A DNA stretch of 60,000 nt from Adiantum capillus-veneris (GCA_014529385.2 CM043966.1:105289087-105349086), one strand, 5' to 3'; shown: positions 23,581 through 33,819, counted from the stretch's first letter. The notes: generated from the letters alone by a model not told the origin. A program made the numbers and translations.

Positions 23581-23762
23581 AGACCCAACTATCTCTCTCT
23601 TTTTTGTAGAGCTTAAAGGTGTTTGAGCTAGTTAGTTAGCTTTGGAATGTTCAAAGGGTAGCGAGCAACACTAGCTACTGAAAGTGTTCTCCTTCTGTTG
23701 AGCTTGAGTGATGGAAGAGGAAAGTGGATAATTGAGGACTTCAGAACGTATCAAGTTGGCTT

Positions 23763-23763
<1 letters not shown>

Positions 23764-23845
<82 letters not shown>
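23764..23845. repeat. Compound (GT)n(GA)n microsatellite
   Basis: About 17 GT units followed by about 23 GA units. The same order is seen at 11.05 and 23.06 kb. Confidence 0.96.
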
Positions 23846-23851
<6 letters not shown>

Positions 23852-23965
23852 AGCACTCGTGGTGCTGAGTAGGAATTAGAGTAGTTGAAGTGGACGGCGT
23901 AGCAAGAGTAGTTTTCATTCAAAAAATATGCATTTTTGTTCTGTGTATGTGCATGCATGTTTGAG

Positions 23966-23982
23966 ACACACACACACACACA

Positions 23983-24029
<47 letters not shown>
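23966..24029. repeat. Compound (CA)n(GA)n microsatellite
   Basis: About 9 CA units, then CG, then about 22 GA units. It is directly followed by the second TTTAG-rich block (24030-24130). Confidence 0.96.
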
Positions 24030-24032
<3 letters not shown>

Positions 24033-24609
24033 GGTTAAATTTAAGATTAGATTTTGGATTTAGTGTTTATATTAAAGTTTAGCTTCAGAATTACAGTTCA
24101 AATTTAGGGTTAGGTTTATGGTTATGTTTGCAGTAGTTTGGATGTAGCTCACATGAGTTTAGGTATGTAGTTGGTTGCAAGCTCACAAGTACAAACATCT
24201 CGCTCTCTTTTTCTTGGTCTCTTTATCTCTAAACTAAACATTACAGATGTTGTATGCAAGCTCACAAGGGGTTAATTGCTACAACTGAACAAGAGGCAAA
24301 GGGGTTTTGTCCACTACATGCATTGTCATGTAGACGTGGGTGTGTAGATTTCTTGTACCCACAAATATAGGCACATTGACCAACCAAGACAAGATTGTAA
24401 CCCGGTGGTTCTGATATCCGTGCACAAGGTGTGCGGGGATCAGACATGGCTAGAGAATTTGAGGTAGTTTACAGTGTGATCTATGGTTTCTTGATTTTGA
24501 GGGAGATTAAGAGAAAGAGAGAGATAAGAAATGGAGGATGCCAATAGGAGATTAAATTTATGTTCAGGTTATAAGGTTTTTATATTCATTATGAGTAGTG
24601 ACGACGATG

Positions 24610-26600
24610 TGGGGCCGTCCAACCGAAATGCCTATCTCTCAACAAGGATCTTATGTCATTGTAATCAACGCAAACATGTTGTGCGATGGACAAGACGCAT
24701 TTCTTTGTAGCACGTTCGCAAATTTGGCGAGTTTGACCCATCTATTATAGATTGATTTGTTGCAAATTACAACTCTTTGGACTCTGACGCTAGACAACAG
24801 GCAGCAATCTTGCAACCCAATAGATGTGTTCGCAGGCGCTTCAGTCAAGCAGCATATGTGAGGCCATAAGATGCAGTCTCTGACAGCTTGGAGGGTGATC
24901 ATGCAAACCACATTCCCAACGAGGCTATGTTTGAGCCTGAGATTGATGAAATGATCAAGACAATCATGGATTAAAAAAGGATTATCTATGATGACATGAA
25001 AAGTGAAGCCAATATGCCATTGTATAGTGGAGTACATGTGCCTAGATTGAAGGCGCTCCCGGTTCTTCTCAACATGCAGGCAAAGTTTGGATGGAGTGAC
25101 ACTAGCATCACATCACTTTTCAGGTGATCTATTACAATGTGTTTACTTCAATAAAAAACTCTAAATATATAATGTACCAGATTACTTACACAAGTGTACC
25201 GCATTTTTTTTGTTGTGTATATTTCTCAAAGAGCACATACTGTCAGTTGATAATGTGATGCCAGCCTTTCCAGAGAGAAAGCAAGAAAGATCTTGCAAAA
25301 CTTGGGGATGGATTACAATTCTATTCATGCTTGTCCTAACGATTGCATTCTTTTCAGAGGGGAATACATAGACATGGAGAAGTGTCCAAAATGTGATTTC
25401 AAGAGATATCGAGTAGATCTCTACGGACAAAAAATTTCTGCAAAAGGTTTTGCAACACTTTCCTCTACTGCCTCGTATCAAGAATTTCTTTGAATGTAAG
25501 TTGATGGCCACCCTAGCATCATGGCATGAGGAGAATAGATATTTTGATGGTGTGCTGCGGATTCTTGCAGATTGCACGACGCATATAGAGGACAGATGGT
25601 CAGATTTTACCAGGGAAGCTTGAAATTTGCACCTGGACCTGGATATGGATGACTTAAATCCATTTGCTTAGAGGTCAACATCTTACAGTGTATGGCTAGT
25701 TGTCATTGTCAATTACAACATTCCCCTATGGTTGACTACCAAAAAGGGGCACCTGTTTCTAAGCTTGATTGTGTATCTTTGTCCACTATTGGAAGAGCTA
25801 CAACAATTGTGGATTGGCATATAAGTGGTGGATATGAGCTGACACACAAGTCAACGCAATGCTTTGATCAGAGTGGACCATGCATGACTATCTTGAACTA
25901 GCAAAATGCTCAGGTGATATATACTCAAACTAAACAATCGAGTCATTTAATTTTCTCAAGCTTATCTATTGTCATGTGTATACATGCAGGGCTTCAAACA
26001 AGCAGATACACAGCATGTGTCACATGTGGACCTAGAATTAACTCACGTTGGGTGCCCTTAGTGATGAAGAAGCAAATCTATGAAGGTCATCAAGCAAGAT
26101 GTCTGTTCGAGCATGGTTAGAGCAAAAGGAGATGTGTAAGGAAGATTTGCCCCCAGAGATGAAGAGACCCTCTCTATTGTATGAGTTATTTTATTGGCCC
26201 AGACTCATGATCAATCACTTGATCGATCCAATGCACATATTCAAGAATGTGGATAATGTGGTGTGGACCATCTCATGAGCATTCTAGATGGATGTTGTTT
26301 TTAGAATGTTTCATGAAAACTCTCAAGGGATATGTACCTCAGAAGGCACGTCCAAAGGGTAGCATGGCAGAGGGTTGGCTAGTATCAGAGTCCCTACTTA
26401 AAATTGGAGAGTGGATAGATGAATTTAATCGTGCCCAAGACATGCTATGGTGAACCATAGATGATGAGAGCAAATCTGGGATTTTCATGTGCAATCTCGA
26501 TGTTGAAAAGAAAATGACGAAACATCTAGAGGCTAAGATCAATCAATTTTGCACGAGGTTCACAATCCAGTGATGCAAAAGTGGATTTCAGAGTACGATA
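24610..26600 (+). pseudogene. CACTA (En/Spm, TNP2-like) transposase remnant
   Basis: Plus-strand pieces in the order of the TNP2/Transposase_21 family. First is VPRLKALPVLLNMQAKFGWSD (about 25030-25100). Next is NSIHACPNDCILFRGEY followed by CPKCDFKRY (25320-25400), the most diagnostic block. Then come ATLASWHEENRYFDGVL (about 25510-25560) and SYSVWLVVIVNYNIPLW (about 25683-25733). Last is DPMHIFKNVDN (about 26226-26256), corresponding to the LDVMHIEKNV block. CACTA transposases cut and paste the element by binding subterminal repeats. Several stops and frame changes break this copy. No CACTA terminal repeats were found, so the element ends are unknown. An interruption at about 25122-25230 could be an intron. 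Confidence 0.85.
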
Positions 26601-26818
26601 TCAGGAAAAATATGAACCCCAAAAAGGCCTTGTAAGGATCCCTAATTTTAAGGGATTAAGGCTAAAAATGTGTGGTTTAGGAGACAAGGCCATTGAATGA
26701 GGGTATTCTCATAGGCTTTTTTTTAGGCTTTTTGTAGGTTGAAATAGAGGGTAAGGAGAGGTACTTTCTCTCTCTACCCAAAAGAGTGGTGGTCCTTATG
26801 ACAATAACTACCCTCCCC
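26600..26818. other. Short spacer between CACTA remnant and copia element
   Basis: No gene recognised. Its last bases, TCCCC at 26814-26818, form the left copy of the target duplication of the copia element. Confidence 0.6.
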
Positions 26819-27140
26819 TGTAAAGAATGAGAATGCAAGAGAGCTACACAAGACAAGCACAAAGCACACAGAGATGGAAAGCTTCTTCTTCTTCTTCTCA
26901 GAAAAGAGAGTACAAAATGACTAAGTGCTAAAGCTGAAAAATAGCACATATGTACATGCGGTCACTAAGTGTGAACTCGCTAGAAGCGTACTAGGCTGGC
27001 ACTATAAGTGTAGTCCAGCTGTAGAATCACTGGCAGAGATCCTCCGTGTCAGTCACCTAACGCGCCAGTGAGTAAATGCCGTAAGCGACCAAGACCCGTA
27101 GTGGATGCCAGCTCAAGGTGTAGAGCTCGACATCTCAACA
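26819..27140 (-). repeat. 3' LTR of copia family 1
   Basis: On the plus strand it starts TGTAAAGAATG and ends GACATCTCAACA. It is the same length as the partner at 31703-32024 with no indels. The RNase H frame runs 28 bases into it. Confidence 0.96.
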
Positions 27141-27622
27141 CTCCCCCTCGAGCTCTGCATGTCGCAGAGTCCAAGCATAGTCCGGAAACGTCGAAGCTTA
27201 TCAGCTCTGAGGGCCTTGGTAAAGATATCCGCTATCTGCTCCTCTGTGCTGACGTAGACCAAGTCGATGTCGCCCGCCAACACTCGCTCTCGAACGTAGT
27301 GGTAATGGACCTCTATGTGTTTGGTCCTGGCATGGAACACTGGGTTCCTAGCCAATTGCATGCTGCTGAGGTTGTCACAATGGATGAAAATCTGCTGGTC
27401 CACCTGCACTCCCAAGTCCTCAAGTAATGTGCGTAGCCAAGCTACCTCGCACGCCGCAACTGCTGCACCTCTGTACTCGGCCTCTGTGCTCGATAAAGCA
27501 ACCGTAGGCTGCTTTTTGCTGCTCCAAGTAACAGCAGCACTCCCAAAAGAGAACATGAAGCCACTCGTAGATCTCCTATCAACAATGCTACCTGCCCAAT
27601 CTGCATCTGTATACCCATACAA
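27113..27622 (-). pseudogene. Copia family 1 RNase H
   Basis: A 169-residue frame with YGYTDADWAG (first acidic residue of copia RNase H), KKQPTVALSSTEAEY (Glu), IHCDNLSSMQLARNPVFH (Asp), KHIEVHYHYVRE and ADIFTKAL, so the whole domain is preserved. It is cut off from RT by a frameshift near 27640, where ALFYAS and DAPLALYGYTDADW are in different phases. The frame passes through the polypurine tract and ends inside the 3' LTR, so the LTR supplies the last codons. Confidence 0.92.
27141..27149 (-). other. Polypurine tract of copia family 1
   Basis: On the minus strand GAGGGGGAG lies directly before the 3' LTR, which starts TGTTGAGATG. Here the tract lies inside the RNase H reading frame. Confidence 0.8.
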
Positions 27623-27624
27623 TG

Positions 27625-28743
27625 CTAATGGTGCATCGATGCATAGAACAATGCGTAGTCAAGAGTACCTTGCACATACCTAAGTGTGCGTCGTACTCCA
27701 TCCAAATGTGGCTTCCTTGGAAGTTGCATGAACTGACTCTCCAAGCCTACTGTGTAGCTCAAGTCTGGCCTCGTGATAGTCAAGTAGATTAGACTACCCA
27801 CAATCTTCCTGTACATGTTGACATCCTCAACAACATCACCCTTCTCTGCACTCAGCTTTGCATTCACATCCAAGGGAATAGAAATTGGCTTACAATCAGC
27901 CATACCATACTTTGACAACATGTCCAAAGCATACTGTCTCTGTGATAGCCATACACCCTCTGGAGTTCTGATCACCTCAATGCCAAGAAAGTAGCGCAAC
28001 TCGCCTAAATCTTTCATTTCAAACTCCTGTTTGAGAAGACCCTTCACATGGTCAATCTCCATAGCATTGTCACCAACAATAATAAGGTCATCTACATATA
28101 TGGTAATGACCACAATCCCCACATCACTCTCACGTACATAGAGTGAATGATCAGCATGAGCTCTCCTAAAACCAATACTGACAAGATACTTGGCAATCCT
28201 GTCATACCATGCTCTAGAGCCCTGCTTCAAACCATACAAAGCCTTGAGAAGTCTGCATACATAATCTGGGTAACCTGGATCGACATAACCAGGTGGCTGA
28301 TCCATATACACTTCCTCTTGCAACTCACCATTCAAGAAGGCATTCTTTACATCCATTTGATGCATAATCCATCCTTTAGATGCAGCCACTGCTATGACAG
28401 CTCTCACAGTCGTCATCTTTGCCACTGGAGCAAAGGTCTCCTCATAGTCTATGCCATACGTCTGTGCATAACCCTTTGCGACCAGCCTTGCCTTGTGACG
28501 CTCAATGTTACCATCAGCCTTATGCTTGGTTTTATACACCCATTTACAGCCAATAGCTTTCTTGCCACTTGGCAATGGCACCAACTCCCATGTGTCATTT
28601 GCTTCCAATGCAGCCATCTCTTCATTCATTGCATCATCCCAATGCACATTTCCAACTGCATCCTCAAAACATGTGGGCTCCACATCCTGTATCACCTTGG
28701 CCATGTAGGCTTGGTGATGTGCTAGATACCCATCATAAGTCAA
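27625..28743 (-). CDS. Copia family 1 reverse transcriptase
   Basis: A 372-residue open frame. It begins within the end of the integrase-RT linker and covers RT: WELVPLPSGKKAIGCKWVYK, HKARLVAKGYAQ, DYEETFAPVAKM, then QMDVKNAFLNGEL, LLKALYGLKQGSRAWYDR and the catalytic YVDDLIIVG box, which is intact. The region after the palm (ELRYFLGIEV, YRKIVGSLIYLTITRPDLSY) is also complete. It is in frame with the upstream linker (28747-29196), separated by one TAG, and ends at the frameshift before RNase H. RT copies element RNA into cDNA inside the virus-like particle. Confidence 0.94.
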   Translation of the reverse strand: MTYDGYLAHHQAYMAKVIQDVEPTCFEDAVGNVHWDDAMNEEMAALEANDTWELVPLPSGKKAIGCKWVYKTKHKADGNIERHKARLVAKGYAQTYGIDYEETFAPVAKMTTVRAVIAVAASKGWIMHQMDVKNAFLNGELQEEVYMDQPPGYVDPGYPDYVCRLLKALYGLKQGSRAWYDRIAKYLVSIGFRRAHADHSLYVRESDVGIVVITIYVDDLIIVGDNAMEIDHVKGLLKQEFEMKDLGELRYFLGIEVIRTPEGVWLSQRQYALDMLSKYGMADCKPISIPLDVNAKLSAEKGDVVEDVNMYRKIVGSLIYLTITRPDLSYTVGLESQFMQLPRKPHLDGVRRTLRYVQGTLDYALFYASMHH

Positions 28744-28746
28744 TTT

Positions 28747-29196
28747 CTAAACTGGATTTCTGACTCTATTAGATCTGCGCGGTCCTGGGTCACTCCTTTG
28801 CCCTCTAGCATCTTCTTGTACTTTCCTTACACCAGGTGTCCTGACAGCCGGAATTGCAAATTCCTCATCAAGACTTTGTTCAGAACCATCTGAATCCATG
28901 TCTACATGTGAAAAACCTGATGATGCATCAACCATAAAGGGAGGTTCATCAACCTTTTCCTTTCCTTTTCGTGATACATTCCCTGTACCTGTTGGTGGAG
29001 TAACCTGCGTACGTAGTCTACCATTCCATGGTTTCTCAACAGAGCCACGAGAAGAGGACTCTTGTGGTCCACTCAAAACCTGTGACTGTGGCCTCACATT
29101 TTGTACAACCACATCATCTTTTACATCAGCCCCAATAGTGCCATGTGCATTACTGTACCAGCTGCTCATCTCATCAAAGACTACATCTCTGCTCAC
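28747..29196 (-). pseudogene. Copia family 1 integrase-RT linker
   Basis: A 149-residue frame starting MSRDVVFDEMSSWYS, which matches the VSRDVxFdE motif that closes copia integrase. The rest is a variable hydrophilic linker ending RRSNRVRNPV, a basic block typical just before RT. It is in the same phase as the frames on both sides; single TAG codons at its two ends (about 29251 and 28747) are the only interruptions. Confidence 0.85.
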
Positions 29197-29250
29197 TCGT
29201 AATTCTCGTGTAGTAGGATTGTAGCACCTGTACCCCTTTTGTTCAAGGGA

Positions 29251-31461
29251 CTATCCCACAAGAATACATTTCTCTGCTTTAGGATCCAATTTCCTACGCA
29301 ACTCATCTGGTACATGCACGTAAGCTATGCAGCCAAACACTTTCAAGTGTGCCAAATCAGGCTTTGTACCTGTAAACTTTTCCTCAGGTGTTACATCATG
29401 CACCGCAGCTGTAGGTGTCCTGTTCATAATGTACACAGCTGTATTTACAGCTTCAGCCCAGAAATGATGAGGCATGTTCTTCTCATTCATCAATGCACGT
29501 GCAACCTCTGTAATGTGCCTGTTTTTCCTTTCTACGACCCCATTCTGCTGTGGAGTATATCTGCATGTAAACTGCCTATGTATACCATGCATTCGCAGAA
29601 AATCTGAAAAATCATTGGAGAAGTACTCTCCCCCTCCATCTGACCTCAATGTCTTGATTTGCATATCTGTCTCCTTCTCAATCATGACTTTGAAGTCTTG
29701 AAAGTGACCAAACACTTCACTTTTGTTACGCATGAAGTAGACCCATACTTTCCTTGTATGGTCATCAATGAAAGAGACATAATACCTGCAACCATGTATA
29801 CTTGCAGTATCGGTTGGACCCCAAACATCTGTGTGCACCACCTCAAGTGGCTTTTTACATACATTGCGCTCATGTGGAAATGAGCCCTTTGACTGTTTTC
29901 CAAACTGGCATGCTGCACACACTTTATGCATACCATCCACCTTGAATTTGGGCAAACCTTTTACAATCTGTTTTGATTGCATGCTGCGCAATATCTGCTC
30001 ATTGACATGGCCAATGCGTTTGTGCCAAATGTCAACATCAACCACAACACCTGTGCCCTGTGCAAATAATGCAGCTTTTACCTCAGGCATGTCTACATTC
30101 AGCGTAAACATTCTGCCCACACATTTGCCCTCTGTGATCAGCTTACAGCCATTCTGGAAATCTTCTACATAACAGCCATTTGGATTGAAGCGAACCTGCA
30201 AACCCTGCTCAACCATTTGTCCAACAGAAACAAGATTCTTTGTAATGTTTGGGACATGAAGTACATCTGCTAAGTACTTTGATTTCCCACTCTTCGTATT
30301 TAGAGGTATGTCCCCTACATGAGCAATGGGGTGAGCTGTGTCATCTCCTGTCTGCACATAGCCTGACGCATCTGGTTTGCGCATATCTCTAAACCACTCT
30401 CCACGAGACGTCATGTGATTAGAGGCACCTGAATCCACATACCAAACATCATCTTGGGTGGAATTCTCTGCAGTCATTGTATTCATTACATGTTGTATAA
30501 CAAACATGCGCTCGTTTTTGCTGTCATCTGCATCTCTGCTAGTAGATGCATAGTTGCCCTGTTCTCTCTTTCTACTTGCTTTTCCCTTTGGACAGTCACG
30601 TGACATGTGACCTCTTTCACCACAAGTCCAACATTCTCTACTATCTGGAGTATGTTGCTGCCTGCTTGATCCTGCACCACGACCTCTTTGACTCCCCGTG
30701 CCTTGAGACTGGTTTCCCCTGCCACCTGTATTGTTTTGATTTGATTGACCTTCCAGAAATTGGCCCCTGCAACCCCTTGGGCCTCGACCACGACCTCTAC
30801 CTCTACCTCTGTTGGAGTTAGAATAGAAGGCCTGTTCAGAATTATTTCTGCCATGAGAAGAAGATGTGTCAAGGTTCTTCTCCTCAAGAATAAGCATAGA
30901 AATCAAATCTTGGAACACGGGGATGTCGTCTCTTGTATTCATGGAAGACCTAAAATGTACATACTCATCTCCTAGACCATCCAAGCATGCACGGACAATG
31001 TCATCGTCTTCCACTGAGACTTTAATAGATCCAAGAGCCTCAATGATACTCTTGATCTTCAAAGCATAATCATTGATGGAGAGGTTGTTCCTCTTAACCT
31101 GATTTAGCTCCGACTTTAGTTGAAGCTTCCTGGCCTTGGTGTTCACCTCGAACACTCTGCCTAAGTTTTTCCATGCAATGGCGGGGGTTTCAGCATCCTG
31201 TAGATAGCCCATCATGCCATCTGTGATGCTCATAGAAAGCCAATACATCACTTTGCTCTGGCCTTGTTGCCAGTCCCTCAAAGCTTTCCTTTGTTCTGCT
31301 GTAGCATTTGCCTCGGGAATCTCTGGTTCCTTTTCATTGTCTCCTTCTACATAGTCCCAATAACCTTTTCCTTTTAGGAAATTTGTTATTCTGAACTTCC
31401 ATGCAGGGTAGTTATTTTTCTCAAGCTTCTCAGTAACAATCTGACTGAAACCGTCAGACAT
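29251..31461 (-). CDS. Copia family 1 gag-protease-integrase polyprotein
   Basis: A 736-residue open frame. Its Met at 31461 lies about 240 bases after the 5' LTR and is the natural gag start. Residues about 1-200 are gag (NNYPAWKFRITNFL, then EELILEEK-type end); an RG-rich basic stretch and a CCHC knuckle CWTCGERGHMSRDC follow. Protease has the active site WYVDSGASNHMT. The pre-integrase zinc region has HKRIGHVNEQIL and CAACQFGKQ. The integrase core shows its three acids in HTDVWGP, RSDGGGEYF and PQQNGVVERKNR. The frame stops at a single TAG where the family has a codon before SLEQKGYRCY. Up to that point all catalytic motifs are intact. Confidence 0.95.
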   Translation of the reverse strand: MSDGFSQIVTEKLEKNNYPAWKFRITNFLKGKGYWDYVEGDNEKEPEIPEANATAEQRKALRDWQQGQSKVMYWLSMSITDGMMGYLQDAETPAIAWKNLGRVFEVNTKARKLQLKSELNQVKRNNLSINDYALKIKSIIEALGSIKVSVEDDDIVRACLDGLGDEYVHFRSSMNTRDDIPVFQDLISMLILEEKNLDTSSSHGRNNSEQAFYSNSNRGRGRGRGRGPRGCRGQFLEGQSNQNNTGGRGNQSQGTGSQRGRGAGSSRQQHTPDSRECWTCGERGHMSRDCPKGKASRKREQGNYASTSRDADDSKNERMFVIQHVMNTMTAENSTQDDVWYVDSGASNHMTSRGEWFRDMRKPDASGYVQTGDDTAHPIAHVGDIPLNTKSGKSKYLADVLHVPNITKNLVSVGQMVEQGLQVRFNPNGCYVEDFQNGCKLITEGKCVGRMFTLNVDMPEVKAALFAQGTGVVVDVDIWHKRIGHVNEQILRSMQSKQIVKGLPKFKVDGMHKVCAACQFGKQSKGSFPHERNVCKKPLEVVHTDVWGPTDTASIHGCRYYVSFIDDHTRKVWVYFMRNKSEVFGHFQDFKVMIEKETDMQIKTLRSDGGGEYFSNDFSDFLRMHGIHRQFTCRYTPQQNGVVERKNRHITEVARALMNEKNMPHHFWAEAVNTAVYIMNRTPTAAVHDVTPEEKFTGTKPDLAHLKVFGCIAYVHVPDELRRKLDPKAEKCILVG

Positions 31462-31683
31462 CTTGAAGCACTAAGACAAAATAGCTGCAATCTGCAAAAA
31501 CCTACAAATCTGTTGAACCTGCTATCGTGGTTCCTGTAACGCTTTCTACACTCAACGAGTGTCCACAATCAAGAGTACATACAACCACTGTACCTGTACA
31601 GTAAATCTCTGTATACTGCACTTTGGAGACCTGTTCAGAACGAAGGGATTGTGATGCTCTTGCTCTCTTAGCCTCTCTTGCCT

Positions 31684-31702
31684 GCACCAGGCTCTGATAC
31701 CA
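31684..31702 (-). other. Primer binding site of copia family 1
   Basis: Read on the minus strand, directly after the 5' LTR, the sequence is TGGTATCAGAGCCTGGTGC. The first 12 bases match the usual tRNA-iMet site exactly. Confidence 0.93.
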
Positions 31703-32024
31703 TGTAAAGAATGAGGATGCAAGAGAGCTACACAAGACAAGCACAAAGCACACAGAGATGGAAAGCTTCTTCTTCTTCTTCTCAGAAAAGAGAGTACAAA
31801 ATGGCTAAGTGCTAAAGCTGAAAAATAGCACATATGTACATGCGGTCACTAAGTGTGAACTCACTAGAAGCGTACTAGGCTGGCACTATAAGTGTAGTCC
31901 AGCTGTAGAATCACTGGCAGAGATCCTCCGTGTCGGTCACCTAACGCGCCAGTGAGTAAATGCCGTAAGCGGCCAAGACCCGTAGTGGATGCCAGCTCAA
32001 GGTGTAGAGCTCGACATCTCAGCA
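31703..32024 (-). repeat. 5' LTR of copia family 1
   Basis: It starts TGTAAAGAATG and ends GACATCTCAGCA on the plus strand, 322 bp. Six A/G differences from the 3' LTR and no indels. The adjoining TCCCC at 32025-32029 is the right target duplication. Confidence 0.96.
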
Positions 32025-32029
32025 TCCCC

Positions 32030-32340
32030 CTCCCCCTTTCTTTTGTCACATCATCAAGGGCATCCATAGCCTCAGCCCAGAAAAACACTTTTTGAAAAAA
32101 TTCAAAAAAACCTTACTTTTACTCAAAACTTCTCCCCAACCTATATATATACTCAAAAATCAATTCTCTTTGTCAAAATCTCACAGCTAGACCTGCAAAA
32201 TATGAAACTTCCCACATTTTTTTATTTCCCTCCAAAATCACTCCTCTTCTCTCACTCTCCTTTCTGTCTCTTCTCTCTCCTACTTTTTAGCACACACTCT
32301 ACCTCCTCCCCCCTCTCACTCCTCTCCCTCCCTCTTCTCT
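32030..32340. other. Pyrimidine-rich spacer
   Basis: No gene recognised. CT-rich, with a CTATATATATACTC string near 32140 that looks like a TATA box but has no gene to serve. It leads into the tandem repeat at 32.34 kb. Confidence 0.45.
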
Positions 32341-32840
32341 CTCTTACTTTTTAGTAGACACTTCCTTCTTCCGTCTCTTTCTTGCAGGTCCACTCCATAG
32401 CTTTGCTACAAATCTCCCCCCCATGGCTCTCCACTCCATAGTTTCATCCTTCCCTCTCTTTGTTGCAGGTCCACTCCATAGATTTGTTGCAACTCTCCCC
32501 CCATGGCTCTCCACTCCATAGATTCCTCCTTCTCTCTCTTGATGCAGGTACACTCTATAGCTTTGATGCAGCTCTCTCCCCCATGGCTCTCCACGCCATA
32601 GCTTCCTCCTTCTCTCTCTTGATGCAGGTACACTCTATAGCTTTGATGCAGCTCTCTCCCCCATGGCTCTCCAGTCCATAGCTTCCTCCTTCTCTCTCTT
32701 GATGCAGGTACTCTCCTTTGCTGCAACTCTTCCCCCCCATGGCTCTCCAATCCATAGCTTCCTCCTTCTCTCTCTTGATGCAGGTACACTCTATAGCTTT
32801 GATGCAGATCTCTCCCCCATGGATCTCCACTCCATGGCCC
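32341..32840. repeat. 80-bp tandem repeat, about six units
   Basis: The phrase CCATGGCTCTCCA recurs at 32421, 32501, 32581, 32661, 32737 and (with one change) 32817, giving steps of 80, 80, 80, 76 and 80 bases. Each unit reads CCATGGCTCTCCACTCCATAG, then CTTCCTCCTTCTCTCTCTTG, ATGCAGGTACACTCTATAGC and TTTGATGCAGCTCTCTCCC, with small changes. Shorter degenerate pieces continue to about 32970. The repeat keeps open frames of up to 185 codons on the minus strand. These have no recognisable domain and are best read as products of the repeat. Confidence 0.93.
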
Positions 32841-32974
32841 TCCTCTCCACTCCATTGCTCTCCTGCAGCACTCCACTCCATAGATTTCCTCTCCACTAGG
32901 TACCTCTCCAGAAGCTCTCCATCCCATAGCTCTCCACTCTGTGCCTCTACTGCAGCTCTCCACTCTTTCTTGAG

Positions 32975-33587
32975 GCCATCTTTATTCTCCTTGCCATGGA
33001 GCTAGGGACATTACAAACCTCCCATCCACAACAATATTTTCAAGTTCGAAAAGAGTTTCTCTACATGTTTGGTTGCCAAAGGACTTCGCACCCTCAAAGC
33101 GTCATTACTTGCAAACTGCACAACAATGCCGTGCTGGAGGTCACACCAATGTGGACTTTTGGATGCATGGTTGAATCTACCCTAATGATCCAGCCATCAA
33201 TGTGTACCCAACATTCAATAGCCTTGCTTCATTCTTACAATATGTAGGTAGAGGGGAGCAAGGTCTTCTTGGATACTGCAAGCGATTGTCAACTATTAAA
33301 GTTGATAGTGCACAATGGTTTTTGCATCAATGTCAACTTCTGTTAGCAGCAAGCTAACACAAGCACCACGGATACCATTTTTTGGAGTTCTCATTGTAAA
33401 ACACTTATTATTTTGATAAATTGGAAATATTGTAACTTTCTCGGATAAGCTTTGTAATTGATGAGCCGGGGCTACAAGATTCCAGATTGTATCAACCTGT
33501 ATTACCCATCTTTGGTAGAACTCCCAGATTATTAGTTTTGACCACCAAAAACCTTGGCTAAGGTAAAAAAGCCACTTTTTGTAAGTT
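32975..33587. other. No gene recognised
   Basis: Short open frames only. It is the left flank of the copia insertion at 33593. Confidence 0.45.
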
Positions 33588-33592
33588 ATCAT

Positions 33593-33819
33593 TGTTGGAA
33601 TTAGGGTTGCAGAGAAACACACACAGCTTGGAGAAGACGAAGGAAGCTCAAGGCACACAATAGAGAGTGTGTTACTTAGTGTGCAATGGAAAGATAGATA
33701 GCCCTAGAGTGATGGGCATATATACAATGCACGGGGGAAAAAACCTCCTAAAGAGGGAAAAAGTGCCCCGGTGGTCCTATTGTGTTCACACACATCACTA
33801 CCACAAGTATATGGTAACA
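33593..33819 (-). repeat. 3' LTR of copia family 2 copy A
   Basis: Starts TGTTGGAATTAGGG and ends TATATGGTAACA on the plus strand, 227 bp. The left target duplication ATCAT precedes it. Confidence 0.96.

Larger units (their letters stand above)
26819..32024 (-). mobile_element. Ty1/copia LTR retrotransposon (family 1)
   Basis: A 5.2-kb element on the minus strand with 322-bp LTRs at 26819-27140 and 31703-32024. A 5-bp target duplication TCCCC lies at 26814-26818 and 32025-32029. A primer site for initiator Met tRNA and a polypurine tract are both present. The order gag, protease, integrase, RT, RNase H in one frame is that of Ty1/copia. Only three lesions are visible: stops at about 29251 and 28747 and one frameshift near 27640. 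The LTRs differ at six positions, all A/G exchanges, so the insertion is fairly recent compared with its surroundings. Confidence 0.97.

Noticed and set aside
24103-24120. Interstitial telomere repeat (TTTAGGGTTAGGTTTA) here and near 23531
   Set aside because: Only one or two imperfect units each; the surrounding block is a general TTTAG-rich sequence.
32040-32090. Copia integrase remnant (FFWAEAMDALDDV on the minus strand)
   Set aside because: A WAEA match of a few residues with no supporting motif on either side, and in a pyrimidine-rich spacer.
32138-32155. TATA box (CTATATATATACTC)
   Set aside because: No gene or element start follows within a plausible distance; AT-rich dinucleotide strings are common here.
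32341-32840. CRISPR array
   Set aside because: Units are contiguous and alike along their whole 80 bases, with no unique spacers, in a plant nuclear context.
32406-32963. A 185-codon minus-strand frame with WRAMG and HQEREGGSYG repeats as a gene
   Set aside because: It is the direct translation of the 80-bp tandem repeat; several other frames of the same repeat are open too.
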